From contig NW_006763149.1 of assembly GCF_000264905.1 (NCBI RefSeq), positions 1,073,377 to 1,137,376 of the forward strand: a stretch of DNA of 64,000 nt, read 5' to 3'. Positions within the stretch are counted from its first letter, which is position 1. Each line of letters begins with the position of its first letter. The stretch is from Stereum hirsutum FP-91666 SS1. Taxonomy: Eukaryota > Basidiomycota > Agaricomycetes > Russulales > Stereaceae. A program made the translations under genes and the position numbers. Under the pieces are notes generated by a model that was not told where the DNA came from, ran no database searches, and worked only from the letters and a program-made list of their open reading frames with translations. Below, piece after piece: positions 12,905-25,327 of the stretch.

Positions 12905-14215
12905 TCAAGGACCGTTATCGAACTTCGTTCCGTCCATACGAACGCCCATATTCTGCTTTACCTCCATACCTAAGAGCTTCATCTTTCCAGCCTATTATAG
13001 GGTTGGAAGGTATTCGTCAGTATGGACAACGACGAGAAGGAGTCAGCCATAAGATTTCGAACAACGCACCTCGATACGTTCTTGTTGTACCTTCCTGAGC
13101 GCCTGGAGTTGGTCCTTGTTGAGATAACTGTCATGTTCGACAACAGTCCGCTTGTGTTTGCTCTGGATGTCGCGCATATCGGCTGTCGGATCATAGCCAT
13201 CCTCCGCCGGCGGTACATATTCGCCAGAACGAAGAGCGTTCATGCGTTTCTCGTATGCCTCCATATGATAGAACTTTTCGTGAGGGAGGGTCGCTAGATA
13301 TATCAAGAGGAGTAAGCTCATAGCACTTCATAGAGAATGATACAGGGAAACGAACCAGTGTTGAAGTCCTCGACAAAACGAGCGAATTCCTTTTTGGTTT
13401 GGTCTTTCGTCATAGTCTCGGGGTTGAGCATGCGTTCCTCCACGAGCCATGCCCGGAACTCTTGGTCCTTGTTGTACAAACTGTAAATGTGGCATGCATG
13501 AGCGGAGGAGGGCACGGGAAGGAGCACAATGAAAAAGCGTTTACGAACTCGGTTTCACTGATGATTCCATGCTTTCCCCACTCTCCGCCGCTCGCCAAAC
13601 CATGCTTCTTCTTCTGAAGCAATCAAATCATACCACGGAGAAGATCAGCATATACTCCAAGTTATGAATCATTCAGATACGCACCTTCTTGTCTTTCTTC
13701 TCCTTCTTTCTCTCCTTCTTCTCCCTGTCCCTGCTCCGACTTCTTTTCCGATGCTTATCTTTCCTCTTCTTATGCCTCCTTCTATCCTCCTCTGACGAAT
13801 CCGAGGACATCGAGCTTGACCTCGACCTCCTCCGTTTCTCCCTACTCCTGTCCTTCCGTTTCCTATCCTTCTCTAGTGAAACTGACCGCGACCGCGACCT
13901 CCCTCTGTCCCAATGATGCCTATGTCTTCTATGACTTCCCTCGCTCGAGACCGACCTCTTCCGCTCTCGGCGCCTCTCGCTGTCCTTGTCTCTCGAACGT
14001 GACCGCGATCGGCGACTACTCCTAGCAGGCGACCGTTCTTTCTCCCTTTCTCTACGACTATGTCGGTCGTCATCTCGCTCTCTCGACCTTGACCGATCTC
14101 TGTGAGAATGGTGACGGTGTCGCTCCTCTCGATCGCGATGGTCGCGCCTGTCAGGTGACACCCGACGGCCTAGCGAGAGGTGTGGCGGTACGTCGTGACC
14201 GTCTCGGGCAGACAT
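12905..14215 (-). CDS. Arg/Ser-rich (RS-domain) protein, probably splicing-related
   Basis: A 343-residue protein from five exons: 13685-14215, 13549-13613, 13356-13480, 13070-13293, 12905-12991. The first exon (177 codons) is almost wholly Arg, Ser, Asp, Glu and Lys with RS/RD/KD dipeptides, typical of nuclear speckle proteins. The C-terminal part is ordered and conserved-looking: HGLASGGEWGKHGIISETD, YNKDQEFRAWLVEER, FVEDFNTATLPHEKFYHMEAYEKR, ending MKLLGMEVKQNMGVRMDGT. That C-terminal layout matches a eukaryotic RS-rich protein family I know only from its sequence pattern. RNA binding and a role in mRNA processing are inferences from composition. One donor (13548) is GTTCGT, unusual but needed to keep the frame. 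Confidence 0.85.
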
Positions 14216-16055
14216 GACGCGAAGAGGTTGTCAGGGACTTTAAGTATGTGTCTCTAGGATAACAAAGCAGACAAAGCCTAGAGAATGCACAGAGAATGTC
14301 GTGGTACAAGCGAAGAGCGCGAGCGGTTGTTTGGATCAGAAGCTTTTGGCAAACAAATGACGTAATGTGCACTCCGAGTGGCGTTGTGGAGACATGCTTC
14401 TAGATCTGATGAGGCAAAACATTTGCAAAACATTATAATGTTCAACACTGCTTAAGTATCGTCATGACTGAAAAATAAAGACAGCAATGGGAGTCAACAA
14501 CAAGAAGGTTTAATTGCTGATACCTGGACTGCGTCCTGTCTGCATGGTGCCACAGTTCCTGCGCCACTCCTGAATTTGCGCTGAGCGTTTCCGGGCTTCT
14601 CCGATTCAGAGCGCGCCGGCCCGGGAGGACTTTGTCTCCTTGAACTTTCTCCCACTCTTTCCCGATCGTCAATGTGTCAACGTCAACAACTGCCTATGAC
14701 TGTCCTTTTCCATCTAAGAGTTTGTTATAAGCTCTTTTCGGCCATCTTAACTCCACAGTTCCGTAACGTCGGCATATGAACCCACCGATGCTCTCGACCG
14801 CTCTCGACACAAGTCTCTACGGCGGGTTTCCTCCCGCAGAGGCTCTCGTGAACAACGATCCCCTGATCCTCCTCCTCCCTTGCTCTTCCAGCATGTAGAG
14901 ACATCAGGCTTGGATTTCAAACTTGACCAAGACTTGACATACGAAAAGAAGGACTTCGCGGGAAAATGGTCAGCGCGTCTGCCTCATGTCCCTCCTCCCT
15001 TATGAGGGTATTAACCATGGGAGAAGATCCTCTGTTGGAGTCCGATTCAGGTCCCTGGTAGTGGACGCTATTTTTCTGCTTCTCCAGCACTTTTTGCGTC
15101 CATGGTATGTCAATCTATACCCCTTTTCTCTCGTTCTACAACTCACTTTTGAAAAATGTCTCTTTTTCCAGCGCGGACACTGTCATGCTGCGGTTTCAAT
15201 CCTTGAGAGGATGCAGATTCAGCGCAGTTCAACCAGCCGAACATATCTGAACGCCATATGTACAAATGTGGCCCATTACTCAGGTTACACCAACGTGCCC
15301 TGATGACTTCGTCGCGAGATGGAGTTCCACAGTCCATTCCGGCATATCCGTCTCCCATGTTCTGACGGATGCGCACAGAATATGCAGGGGAGATTTGGAT
15401 CATCCTCTACCTTAGCCCATAACATCCCCACCTCTCATCGGAATTTGCAGAACCGCGGCGAGACCGGCGGCGTCGTCGGGCATGTCATGCTCTCCCGCTA
15501 CACTTTTACGAGCCTTGGCGAAGATCAGGGACCTGCTTTACGAGCTGTGGCGAAGATCAGGGACCTACTTTACGAGCTGTGGCGAAGATCAGGGACCTGC
15601 TTGGCATGGTAAGCTCCCTCGTGAGGCTTGAAAGCGCTCTGCATGACTGAGTGTGGCATCTCGTGCCCAGATGAGACCAGAGCGTAGATGTACGGGTCCG
15701 AATCGATCACGCAGGCGTCGGAGTGGCTGTGGTGACATCCTTTCTCCCCGTGGATAGGTACCTTGACCGAGTTCCCGGTCGGACACCACCATACATTGTT
15801 CACCGTTGCATTTCCTCGACACCTCCTCTCATTTCGTGAGTAGGCGAGTACTTTTGTACTTTACCGTATGCGATGGGCTAATAACATTTTGAACCAGGCG
15901 CTCTGCCTAATTCTGCATTGCTGTCGCGCGAGAGGACGGTGGGAGAGGACGTCCTTCTTTTCCGTCTCCGTGTGACTTCGCCACATCGACTGACCTGGTT
16001 TGGCTATCCCAGGCCAGCGGCCCTGATCATCATAGTGATCGATCTGCAGAGAAAT
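14216..16055. other. Long spacer, 1.8 kb, no clear gene
   Basis: It contains the 5' flank of the RS gene, a 32-bp tandem repeat (15508-15602) and unassigned frames. One minus-strand frame (15570-15803) reads WWCPTGNSVKVP and GCHHSHSDACVIDSDPY, Cys/His-rich, but I can place it in no family and it runs into the repeat. No transposon ends were seen. Confidence 0.45.
15508..15602. repeat. 32-bp tandem repeat, about three copies
   Basis: Units start at 15508, 15540 and 15572 with ACGAGC and contain GGCGAAGATCAGGGACCT. They differ at only two or three positions, so the expansion is recent. Confidence 0.9.
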
Positions 16056-16123
16056 GCGGATGTAAGGTCGAGCACTGCTCCAGTTAACATCCGCACTCAT
16101 AACGTAACATCCGGCGCGGATGT
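16056..16123. promoter_or_regulatory. Cluster of four ACATCCG sites upstream of the GT2 gene
   Basis: GCGGATGT occurs at 16056-16063 and 16116-16123, and its reverse form ACATCCG(C) at 16087-16094 and 16107-16113. Four copies in 68 bp, two in each orientation, end 137 bp before the start codon at 16260. The spacing suits a transcription-factor site cluster. The factor is unknown. Confidence 0.5.
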
Positions 16124-16259
16124 TTCACATTCCACGATCGGATATACTCGCCATGGCTCCCTCATCCACAGAATTCAGCGCACTTCTTTCTCACCATCTC
16201 GTTCTCTCTTCTTCTCCCCAGCTTGACCCTCTAAACATCCCATCTTCATCGTTTCAATC

Positions 16260-19200
16260 ATGGCCGACTCACCACGGGCCCCTGAGGCCTCGTATTTCGC
16301 GACGCCTGTGTGGAAGACTAAATCGCAATTCGATTCGCCAGCCATGTCCACCCCTGGCTCTCCTGGGACGCCTGGGACGCCCGGAACACCTCACGAAGGC
16401 AGCGCGTTCCTCCGAGAGAAGCCTTTCGAGCCGCGCGATCTCAAGCGCTCGTTGTTCCAGTTGAAGAAGCCAAGTCCAGTACGTTGTCATTGACCTCTTT
16501 TCGCTTCTCCTCCATTCACGTCCAAAGCAGAAGAATCTGCCACCATATCCATGGGCGAACCACGGGCTCGATCATCAGTCCACGTCGTCTATGGACACCA
16601 AGTATTCCAAGGAATCCGTCGAATCCTCCTGGGACGGACACTCAAAAGAGGCCTCTTCATCGTCGTTATCGGACAGCCATTCGATCAAGGAGAAAGACTT
16701 CGCCACGACTTTCGTTCGAACCGAGTTGGAGCCAATCGAGGAGCCTTTCGACTGGGACCCCACCACCGAGGGCAAGATCCGCGGCGGCAGCTTCCACACG
16801 GCTCGCTCGACTCTCAGTGCTGACGTGGACCCTAGGAACCGTCTCTCCGGCTCTTTTCATTCATTCGATGACGATGTCGTCTTCGACGAGGACGGCGACG
16901 AGGTCCCGCAAGTTCCTGCACTTTGGGCCGAGGTCGACCCGCAGATCCCCACCGGTATCGCGAACCCGTCCATGGTCACACTCCCGACTGGAGTTGGCCC
17001 CACCACGCATCCGTGGGTCGAAGCGCCTCCGTTCAATGTCTTAGACCGCCCGAAACCCGTGATTCACAAGTTTCGAGCGACCTTCAAGATCACGATATCG
17101 TTGGCTGTTGTCATCTCTTTGGTCGTCGGGTACGCAGTCAAGTTGAAGATCGTCACGGTCGGTTTCTGGTCCTTCGGAATGTATGGTTTGCTTCTTTGCA
17201 TCGGTGCGTACTGCATTCGTTTCTCTTTTGGATCATTTAACTGACATCGATCTTTAGATTTCGCCGTTCAGGCATCGGTCGCTTCCATTAATCGTCGTCG
17301 GGTGAACAAGATCTCGAAGACTTCCGATGTCGTCGCAGAAGTCGAAAAGCTCAAGGCGCTCAAGGCTGCCGGTGAAGATATCACGGAGCAGGTGGCTAGA
17401 ATGCGACAGGTTTCTATCGCGGTGGTTGGGTACAGAGAGGACGAGGAGGCTTGGATCAAGGTACGTCTCCACGTCAATTCTATCGTGCTCGCAACATATA
17501 CTAATCGACTATCGTGCAGTGTCTGCAAAGTCTCCAGGCTCAGGATTATCCCATCAAACACATCATCGGTGTCGTGGACGGAAACGACGGTCCCGACTTG
17601 GACATGGCGACTGCATTCGGCAAAGCCTTCCCCGAAAACGAACGTCTTATCGTCCATCTCCCCGTCCTCCTTTCCGTCATGTACACCGAGAAGTATTGGG
17701 AGACGATCAAGGAGATGGGCTGTCATACGCCCACGCGCTGGGAGTTCTTCAAGATGTGGTTCACCCAGGCGCCGCGCGAGGGACAGGAGGAGGCTCACAT
17801 CATCGCTTGGAATCACATCCTCGCGTACGTTCACGAAGCCGCGACCGCGGGCGGATGGGCCAACTGGAAGGGGATCTGTTTTTCGCAGCCGCACGGACAC
17901 AAACGCCACGCCATGTTCACTTCCTTCGTCGTCGGCGCTTATGCACTCGGTACCAAGGACGCGATGCTTACTACGGACAGCGACACATACGTTCACCCCG
18001 ATGCGGTCACCCATCTCCTCGCCCTTCTCATGAGCGACGTCAGGATGGCCGGCGTCACCGGCGATGTCCGTATCTGGAACAAAGATGATTCTTTCTTGGC
18101 CCTCATGTCGTCACTGCGGTACTGGTTTGCGTTCAAGTGAGTTTTGTTTTCGCGAATAGTATCGATTTGCTCTAACGTTTCTTTTTCAGCGTCGAGCGAG
18201 CTTGCCAGAGCGGTTTCCGTTGCGTCGGGTGTTTGTCTGGTCCCCTTGGCCTCTACAAGACGAGCGACCTCATCAGCGTTCTGGGCCCGTGGATTCTACA
18301 ATCATTCCTCGGCAAGGAGACCACCTTCGGCGACGATCGTCATCTCACCAACCGCATCCTATCTCTCGGCCATTGGACCGGCTATTCGCATCTCGCCAAG
18401 TGCGAGAGCGATACGCCCGCTGGTTTCGTACGCTGGGTCAAACAACAGACACGCTGGTCCAAGAGCTTCTTTCGTGAGGCGTTTTGGTTCCCGAAGAGTT
18501 TCGCGTATGCCCAGTTCTGGCTCACCGTCGAGACGACCAAGCAGTTCATGTATCCCGTCATCCTGTCTGCTACCGTCTTGAAGCTGGTTTACCTCCCGAG
18601 GGACTGGATCTACCCCCTCCTCTGGTTGGGGACCATGTTCGGTGTCGCCCTCATCAAGAGCACTTACGGCGTAATCTGTATGCGCGATCCGACGTACTTC
18701 TTGTTCAGCATTTACGGGTTCATGGTAAGCTCGTTCGTATATCGTATCATTTTCCACGCTCATCACCCTCTAGTACTTCTTCGGTCTTTTGCCGTCGAAA
18801 ATTTTCGCAGGCTTGACGGTGGGAATCACGACATGGGGTACATCTGCACGATCGAAAACCGAGGTCCAGCGTCCCGAGAGTTTCTATTCGCGCACAACGC
18901 ACATCGGACAGTGAGTACCCCCTATCAGCTAGACATTTACCGTGTCCTCACCCTCGTATCCTAGTTTGGTCCTTTGGTACACCGCCCTCGCCGTTGGCCT
19001 TGCGTACTTCCTTTCGTCGATCTTCCAGATCCCCGCAATCTGGTGTCTATCGTTGCTCTGTTTCCCTTCCATCGTGCATCTCTACCAGGACGTGATCATC
19101 GGCGAATCCCGCTACGCCCTCTACCTGCTGAAGAAGTGGTACAAGAAACGCGTGGCCAAGGGTACCACCGCCGGCGCCATCGACCTCGAAAAGGCACAGT

Positions 19201-19652
19201 CAGCAGGAAAATCCCGCGCAGGCGGTACAGGTTTCAGAATGCCGACTTTCGGATGGAGGACCCCTGCTCCAGCTATCTCCTTGACCTCCGCATCATCACT
19301 CCAGTTGCCTTCGTCGCAACAATCGACGTCACGGTCTACGTCTCCCTCGTCTATGACACGTTCGTCGTCGTCGGCGCATGTTCATATTCCATCTACGATC
19401 ATCGAGGGTGAGGAGGACCCTGTCGACTCGGGACGCGGAGGCTCTATCGCCCTTAGCAGCATAGACGAACACGATACCGTCGCTCCCACGGGCATGATCG
19501 CGTGGGTAGAGGAGTCGACGGCAACTGGCAAGAACGTTTCGAACAGTGGAAGATCAACCGCATCTGCATCTTCCACCAACTCTCTCAATCCACGCCGACC
19601 ATCCCTGTTCTCCAGCTCGAGCACGAATACTATCATCTCGTCTTTAACATAG
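16260..19652 (+). CDS. Hyaluronan-synthase/Cps1-like family 2 glycosyltransferase
   Basis: A processive membrane glycosyltransferase of 1023 residues. Exons: 16260-16478, 16531-17203, 17258-17460, 17520-18136, 18190-18724, 18774-18910, 18965-19652. Catalytic motifs of class I hyaluronan synthases appear in order: VVDGNDGPD (nucleotide binding), DSD at 17976-17984, SGPLGLY, GDDRHLTNR at 18329-18355 (catalytic base region) and QQTRW at 18443-18457 (polymer binding). Membrane segments precede the catalytic domain (KITISLAVVISLVVGYAV) and follow it. The N-terminal 200 residues and the C-terminal 150 are Ser/Pro/acidic, probably cytosolic and regulatory. The closest described fungal relative by motif is Cryptococcus Cps1, which makes hyaluronan; chitin or another beta-linked polymer is also possible. 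UDP-sugar is the likely donor. Confidence 0.92.
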
Positions 19653-20613
19653 TCGATATTCGTGAAGAAAAGCCCGTTCGCTGCGGGATTGGCTCGAGAG
19701 GACGGGATATTTGTGTATGTGTTCGAGGCGATAGTGATGAAATCTTTCATGAATTATCATTAATAATGTAATATATCATGTATGACCCTTTCCTTGCCCG
19801 TCGTCATCAACGCATATGTATCATCCATGTATCATAAATCACACACGTTCTTCAGTTCCCTTGAGTCCCAAAAGAAAGTAGCCGCTGTTTTCTGCCTTAC
19901 AATTCGCGTGAAAAGTCAATATTAAACCTGGCTATCCTTGTGTATATTCGCTCTGATCTTCACCAGCGCCCTACTACTTGTTCTGCGGTGATACTCGGGC
20001 AGGCACCACAAGCCCTCTCGGTTCGCCATTATTCTCCACGATTAACGGTGTTCTCCTTCTTTTTCACTCGTTGATATCCTCGTCGTCGATACGTAGAACT
20101 CTGGTCGGTTCGTGACTGCCATTTTTTTAGACTGACGATTGACGTAGGCTGAGGGAATCATCTGGTGGCACTAGCAAGAAGGGAGCTGGCGTCGTGGTGT
20201 AAGCTACTAGAGCACGGAATACTGTGAGATGATTCCCAGCCAAGTACGGGAGAAGGTTGGGGCAGAACTTACTCGAATCAGCGCAACGGTTGACACCTCC
20301 TAACGAGTGTTTCTTACAGAGAACGGGGAGGAGGAGTGCGCCGTGATGATGGACGGAGGAGGACAAGGTGGATGACCAGATCCAATTTAACTTGATTTCT
20401 TTTGCGCCACACTGTCGCCACACGCTCTTCGAACGGGTATAACATGAGATTCTGAATTACGCCTCAGGGCGGACCAAAAATACAGACTGTCCGAGAGATG
20501 AGTTAGCTGGCTGGGACATACAGTCTAAGTGTGAACCTGTAAGCAATAGCAAGCATAAAGCAAACGATAGAAGCTCTATGTAAAACGACCTTATGATCCT
20601 TGGACAGACACCC
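19653..20613. other. Spacer between converging genes
   Basis: This is 3' flanking sequence of the GT2 and LRR-like genes. A minus-strand frame at 20127-20423 has no recognisable motif. Confidence 0.5.
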
Positions 20614-22390
20614 TTAAACGGGTACCATATACTCCTCTATGTCCGGTGTTTCAAAGCCTATCCTCTGCGTTTCAAAGCTGATCCGAAACACGACCCCATA
20701 CCTAACAATCTCGCGCACGAGCCGATGGACCTCTCCATCCCTACTATCCTGTGGCTTGCGCTCCTTATCCATCGCCAAATCAATCTGGCGCATTGGAATA
20801 CCCACACTATGCCTGAACCTCACGATGTTCCGGATATGGCGCAAACAATCCGCCGAGGAAATAGTGCGATCGGTGAGGACGAGCCAGAGACGGCGAAGGT
20901 GAGGACACTTGACGAGACCGTTCGGTTCCTGATACTGAAGAAGACTGAACAGCTCACTCGCGTTCCCGAAAGCAGCGGAGGATGCAGGGGGATGAGACCA
21001 AATATTGATGTGCAAGGCTAGTTCCTCCAAATTCGGGACAGAAGCCAAGAGTTCGTTCCAAGAGTAATTGGAGGAGTGGGTCCAAACCCATGGCATATCT
21101 GGGCAGGTTTGCTCCTCGATCGTGATCCAAAGTCTTGCGATGGGATGGGACGTTAGGAAGACGAGAAAGTGATGCAGCGTCTGCGCAGGAGATTCCAGCG
21201 CGGGCCACCCCCCCGAGACGTTGAAGATCGGAATCCTAGCGCTATCTCCAGCGAATCGTTGAGTAATACCGCTGAGCTTGCAGGTATGCGAGGTCAACGT
21301 CAGATGACACCAGGAAACCCGTTGTTGCCACTGTTTCATGAGAAAAGGGACTTCGAAAACGCCACTACCGGACGGTGGAGGGCGGCTTTCTATACGAACT
21401 GTTACATGGAGCGTGGTATCGACTGATATGTCAATCGAAGAAAGAAAATGATCGACGGCGGAGAATTGTCGCGGGGAGAAGTCGATGCCTAATTCACGGA
21501 TATGCCTGAGATTGGCTCTGGAGGACTGGTTCACGGACCGCGATATGGTAAGGTCGGCACCAGGATCGAGTAGAATATCAAAACTGTAGAGTTGAGGAAT
21601 GTTCACAACGACATCGAGGAGAGCAGAAAGTGGTAGCTCTATGTCAAATATGATGTGTAGGTGTTCCAGGGAGGGATGTGCAATAAAAGCCGTGGGGAGG
21701 TGGTTCACAGTCCGGAGGAAGGTGTTCGTAAGAGTGTTGGACAAGGCGACGGAGAAAATATTGCCATCCACGAGTTCGGAATCAATACTGAAAAGACAGT
21801 CGCCTTGAACCTGCGTGATGGTGTACCTGAAGGCGTTATCGGAATAACGGCTGATGATGGTGGGTGCAAGCTCTGTGAAAGTCGTGTTACCGAGATCTAT
21901 AACGGGAAGGTCTTTGGTCCTCATAAGGATGTTCATTTTGGTTGTCGGAGGGACGACGAGATGTTTGAAAATACGGTCCACGTCTGTGAAGTTGTCGTAG
22001 CAGTAGAAGAACACTTCAGACAGATGGTTCAGGGCCACAGTTTGGAGGGGAGAGCCCAAAGGAAGTGGATCGACGTCCTGGTGGAGGTGGAATTCCAGGT
22101 GTTGAAGATTTGGAACCTGAACAAGCACCTTCAGAAGGCCATCGAGCGGAAGAACGTTGTCGATGCCCTCGTCCTCGTCAAAATAACAGAAGCGTAAATG
22201 CGTCAGCTCGGGATCCAGTGTGGCTGGAAGTCGGTAGACGTCGAGCACGTCGTCCGAACCACTACTATCAGAGTCAGAGTGCGTCTGGATCGTCGGCTGC
22301 TATGGTTGTGAAACATCGTTAGCACAACGATCGCCTTTAGGCAAGAGAGGGCGAATAGATACGGTGTTAGCTCACCAGAGTCATGTCCAT
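20614..22390 (-). CDS. F-box/LRR-like hypothetical protein without a visible F-box
   Basis: Two exons, 22376-22390 (MDMTL) and 20614-22299, give 566 residues. The first exon is inferred from a GTGAGC donor and a CAG acceptor; without it the product starts at 22248. The body has recurring leucine-rich blocks (LTHLRF, VPNLQHLEF, HPSLEHLHIIF, ANLRHIRELGI, VPNLEELALHI, CPHLRRLWLVL) spaced as in the large agaricomycete F-box/LRR families. An N-terminal F-box (LPxEILxxIF) is not present. It is instead preceded by a Ser/Asp tract (HSDSDSSGSDD), so the gene may have lost or never had it. A role in substrate recognition is only inferred. Confidence 0.72.
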
Positions 22391-23486
22391 GTTGATGAAG
22401 AGTAGTGGGGCGCGGTTGGGTGGGTGGTGTAACGAGGGCGGTGGGATGAGAATAGCACTGGAGACCGACGACCTTCTTGTACTTTTCTTGACTAGGGACA
22501 AAGAACCGGGTACGATCTTGGAATGGAGGGTTATTGTTCTTCTTGAGGCAACAGTCTCGGCAGTTTCTTGGCAGCCCGTTGCCGCAAGTCCGAATGGAGG
22601 AACAAATAAACAAAGCGAAATATGACGAGGGCTAACTGGTACCTCAGGTTTTGAATTGAGGTTGAGGAAATGTTATGTAAGCAGATAGCGCCTATTTTTC
22701 TGCGTAGTTTGACACGACTTCAAAACATTTGCTCGATAGACGATGCACTCTGGCCAGTCACGCTTGCGCGCAAACACCTGCTTGCAGGTCGCCTGTCACG
22801 GCTTCACCAAGCTGGCACATATTCTGAATGAACCACTAGGTCGTCCAAATCGCCAGCGAAAACTCTCATTTTGACATTGATGCCGTAGCTAGCAAACCAT
22901 ACCAGATGCCCATGGGGTACTTCAAGGCAAAGAGATAGCCCGATATAACCACCTTGTAGGGCATGATGGATTTGAAACATCGAGAAACCATCAAGGGGAG
23001 CTTCAAAGAAAGCTAGCTAAGAACATCCTCTGTACGTCGCCGATGCGAAAGATGTATACACCAGCCACAATATGTCGCGATCTGGTCCGTATAGTGAGCA
23101 CATAGCTATGTGATTGCTCACATGCCACTCGACGAGACTGAGTGTCCGAACCAGAGGCAGACGCCTCTGCAAGCGTCGAATCGACAGTGCAATATCCATA
23201 AGAGTGAAAAGGAAATAGTTCCTCCCCGAGAATAGGGGGGCCACACTATCTCGAGCCAGCGTGAATGTAGTATCGTGCCGAGCTGAAGCTGGAGGTACTT
23301 GAGTATAAAGGCGATAGTGCATATCAGATAGCAACCATCCCTCAAACATAGGCAGAGCTGGGAGTTAGAACAGCGGCATATATTACACCCAGGAATAAAC
23401 TGAGAGAAATCGTAATACACACGAAGAACTGTAAGATCTCTGATCGAACAAAACGCTGCCTGGCGGTAAGGCGATCTAGGACAAAC
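22391..23486. other. Spacer, about 1.1 kb
   Basis: Overlapping minus-strand frames at 23017-23420 are hydrophobic in places but match no family I know and lack convincing splice signals. Confidence 0.45.
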
Positions 23487-25073
23487 TCAGACAAAATACG
23501 GCATATTGCCCTGCTCAAATGGTGTACGTCAGTACCAGTACCACAACCGAGCACCCCCTCGCCACGCCGAAAGGCGTCGTGGAAGCGAAGAGAAAAGACT
23601 CACCGTCCTCCGCTTGCCAATCCCACCCGGTCCACCAACATTGTCTCTTTCGTTCTCCTCCGCCGGTCCAAAGACACTAAACGACTTCCCACCATCTTGA
23701 GCGATAGTAAGGATACTTGCAAGGTTGCCACACCTGGAGTTTTCGCCACAGGTTAGATCAGGTCATTCACTTCGGACTCTGGTGCCAATACAAATGGAGT
23801 AGACGAAGGTGAAAGAGGAAGCGCACCGATAGCAATAATTTGGTGCGCTCCAGACCGTAGCGAGCTCCTCGTCGAACATGTACTTGAAGCCTTCTTGGAC
23901 GAGTTGATGTGCGCGCGCGATCAGGCTGAGGGAGTTTGTATGATTGAACTGTCGTGGAAGAACAGCGAAATGGTGTGCGAGAAAGAATAGGGAGAGAAGA
24001 CGGGTAAGAATTCTGCGGTGCGGATGGATGGACTCGAACGTGGACGTACCTCCCGGGTGACGCTCCCACCAAACAACCATCCCGCTCCTCGCGGACTGAC
24101 CGCCCAATTATCTATCTCCTCTGGGTCGGACCACATCAGATCTGTTAAGCCGCCAAAAAAATAACCGGGAATGCTATGAGTGATTAAAGTGCAGGATCCA
24201 AACGGCCAAACGCACCACAGAAAGCGCCTTCGTGTGGAATCTCCTGTGCTCTTGAAAGTACGCGAATCTGGTCTAATGTTCGGATATCCGGCGAGAGACC
24301 ACCATGGACACAAAGTACAGAGCCATCAATGATCTATTCGATCAAACGATATCAGAGTTTGGTCGTAGTGTGTCAAGGAGGGCGATGACGTACGGCTGCG
24401 AGGTTGAGATAGTCAAACACACTACAACAGGCCTTCCACACGGACGCACTGCCATACTTTTGTTGGCATTCGTCTATAGTGCAATGGGAGTATTGGTTTC
24501 ATATATGCATTGAAGCATAAATAGAGAGTTCACGTACCGTAAAAACCATACACCTGCGTGATCTGTCTCGATTCGTGATTCCCGCGTAATAGGGTGACCT
24601 TGTCTGGATAGCTTTCGTTTGCGACGCATGTCAGCAACGACGGAAGAGACAAAGACAAGTAAGAAATGGACGTACGTCGCTTTTAACACGAGTAACATCG
24701 ATACTGTCTCCAAACTATAATGCCCTCTATCGACAAAGTCACCCTACAGCCATCCATCCCAATCCACCCAGCCCCGCATCAGCCCAACCGATGCATGGAT
24801 CGCGACCATTCTAGTGAGACGGAAGAACCTACGTGCCATAAATATATAGCTCGTATCTGGTACATCTCCTCCCTTCCTGAACAGCTCTAACAGGTCCCAG
24901 AACTGGCCATGGATGTCTCCACAGATGGTGACTGGTGATGAAACAGGTTGTATGTTGGATTCTTCAATGAGCAATGACCGGACGCGTTCGCAGAGGAGTT
25001 TCATTTCGGCTTCTGGAAGATGTTTGCATTGTCGAAGTTGGGCCAGCCATTTGTCGGGACGGAAGCGGGTCAT
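23487..25073 (-). CDS. PPG1: PP2A-like Ser/Thr protein phosphatase catalytic subunit, Ppg1 type
   Basis: A metallophosphatase of 314 residues. Exons: 24837-25073, 24676-24743, 24538-24611, 24394-24473, 24216-24333, 24050-24141, 23827-23948, 23604-23733, 23487-23510. Metal and catalytic motifs are complete: [76 protein letters not shown] and [13 protein letters not shown]. The split of YCYRCGN by an intron and the body sequence fit Ppg1 (glycogen metabolism and mitophagy control in yeasts) better than PP2A itself. The first intron is best read as GC-AG (ATG/GCACGT), since only phase 0 there yields FMGDFVDRG. The last exon has 24 bases and gives a tail ending PYFV, where most relatives end in Leu. 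The start at 25073 (MTRFRPDKW) is family-typical. Confidence 0.93.
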
Positions 25074-25327
25074 CCTAGTAGATGAAGAGTTGGTAGCAAG
25101 ACAGGAGAAGGTGGCGAAAGCGGACAACAAGCATTACGAAACGATTCGTAGACTTTCAAAGTCCGATAGTGTGATTACAGTGATTACTACAAGTTCCTCT
25201 GTAGTGTGGCTACATTGATGTCTGGCCAGCTGCTATGTTTCGCTATGCACCGCCACTACCTTCTGTCTCTTCTTCCCGTCCATCATCCTGAGCGGGAATC
25301 ATCTTAGTAGTTGTCGGTGTGCTTGAT

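Noticed and set aside
13689..13916. Plus-strand Phe/Ser/Leu-rich frames opposite the RS-domain exon
   Set aside because: They are the mirror of the Arg/Ser/Lys codons of the minus-strand gene, which has better splice structure and motifs.
20127..20423. Minus-strand 98-codon frame between the GT2 and LRR-like genes
   Set aside because: No motif, no splice partners, and it lies in 3' flanking sequence.
23017..23420. Overlapping hydrophobic minus-strand frames upstream of the LRR-like gene
   Set aside because: Two frames overlap over the same bases and neither resembles a known membrane family.
24836..24840. Ending PPG1 exon 1 at the GT in GCACGTAGG
   Set aside because: It leaves a phase that cannot produce the invariant GDFVDRG motif; the GC donor does.
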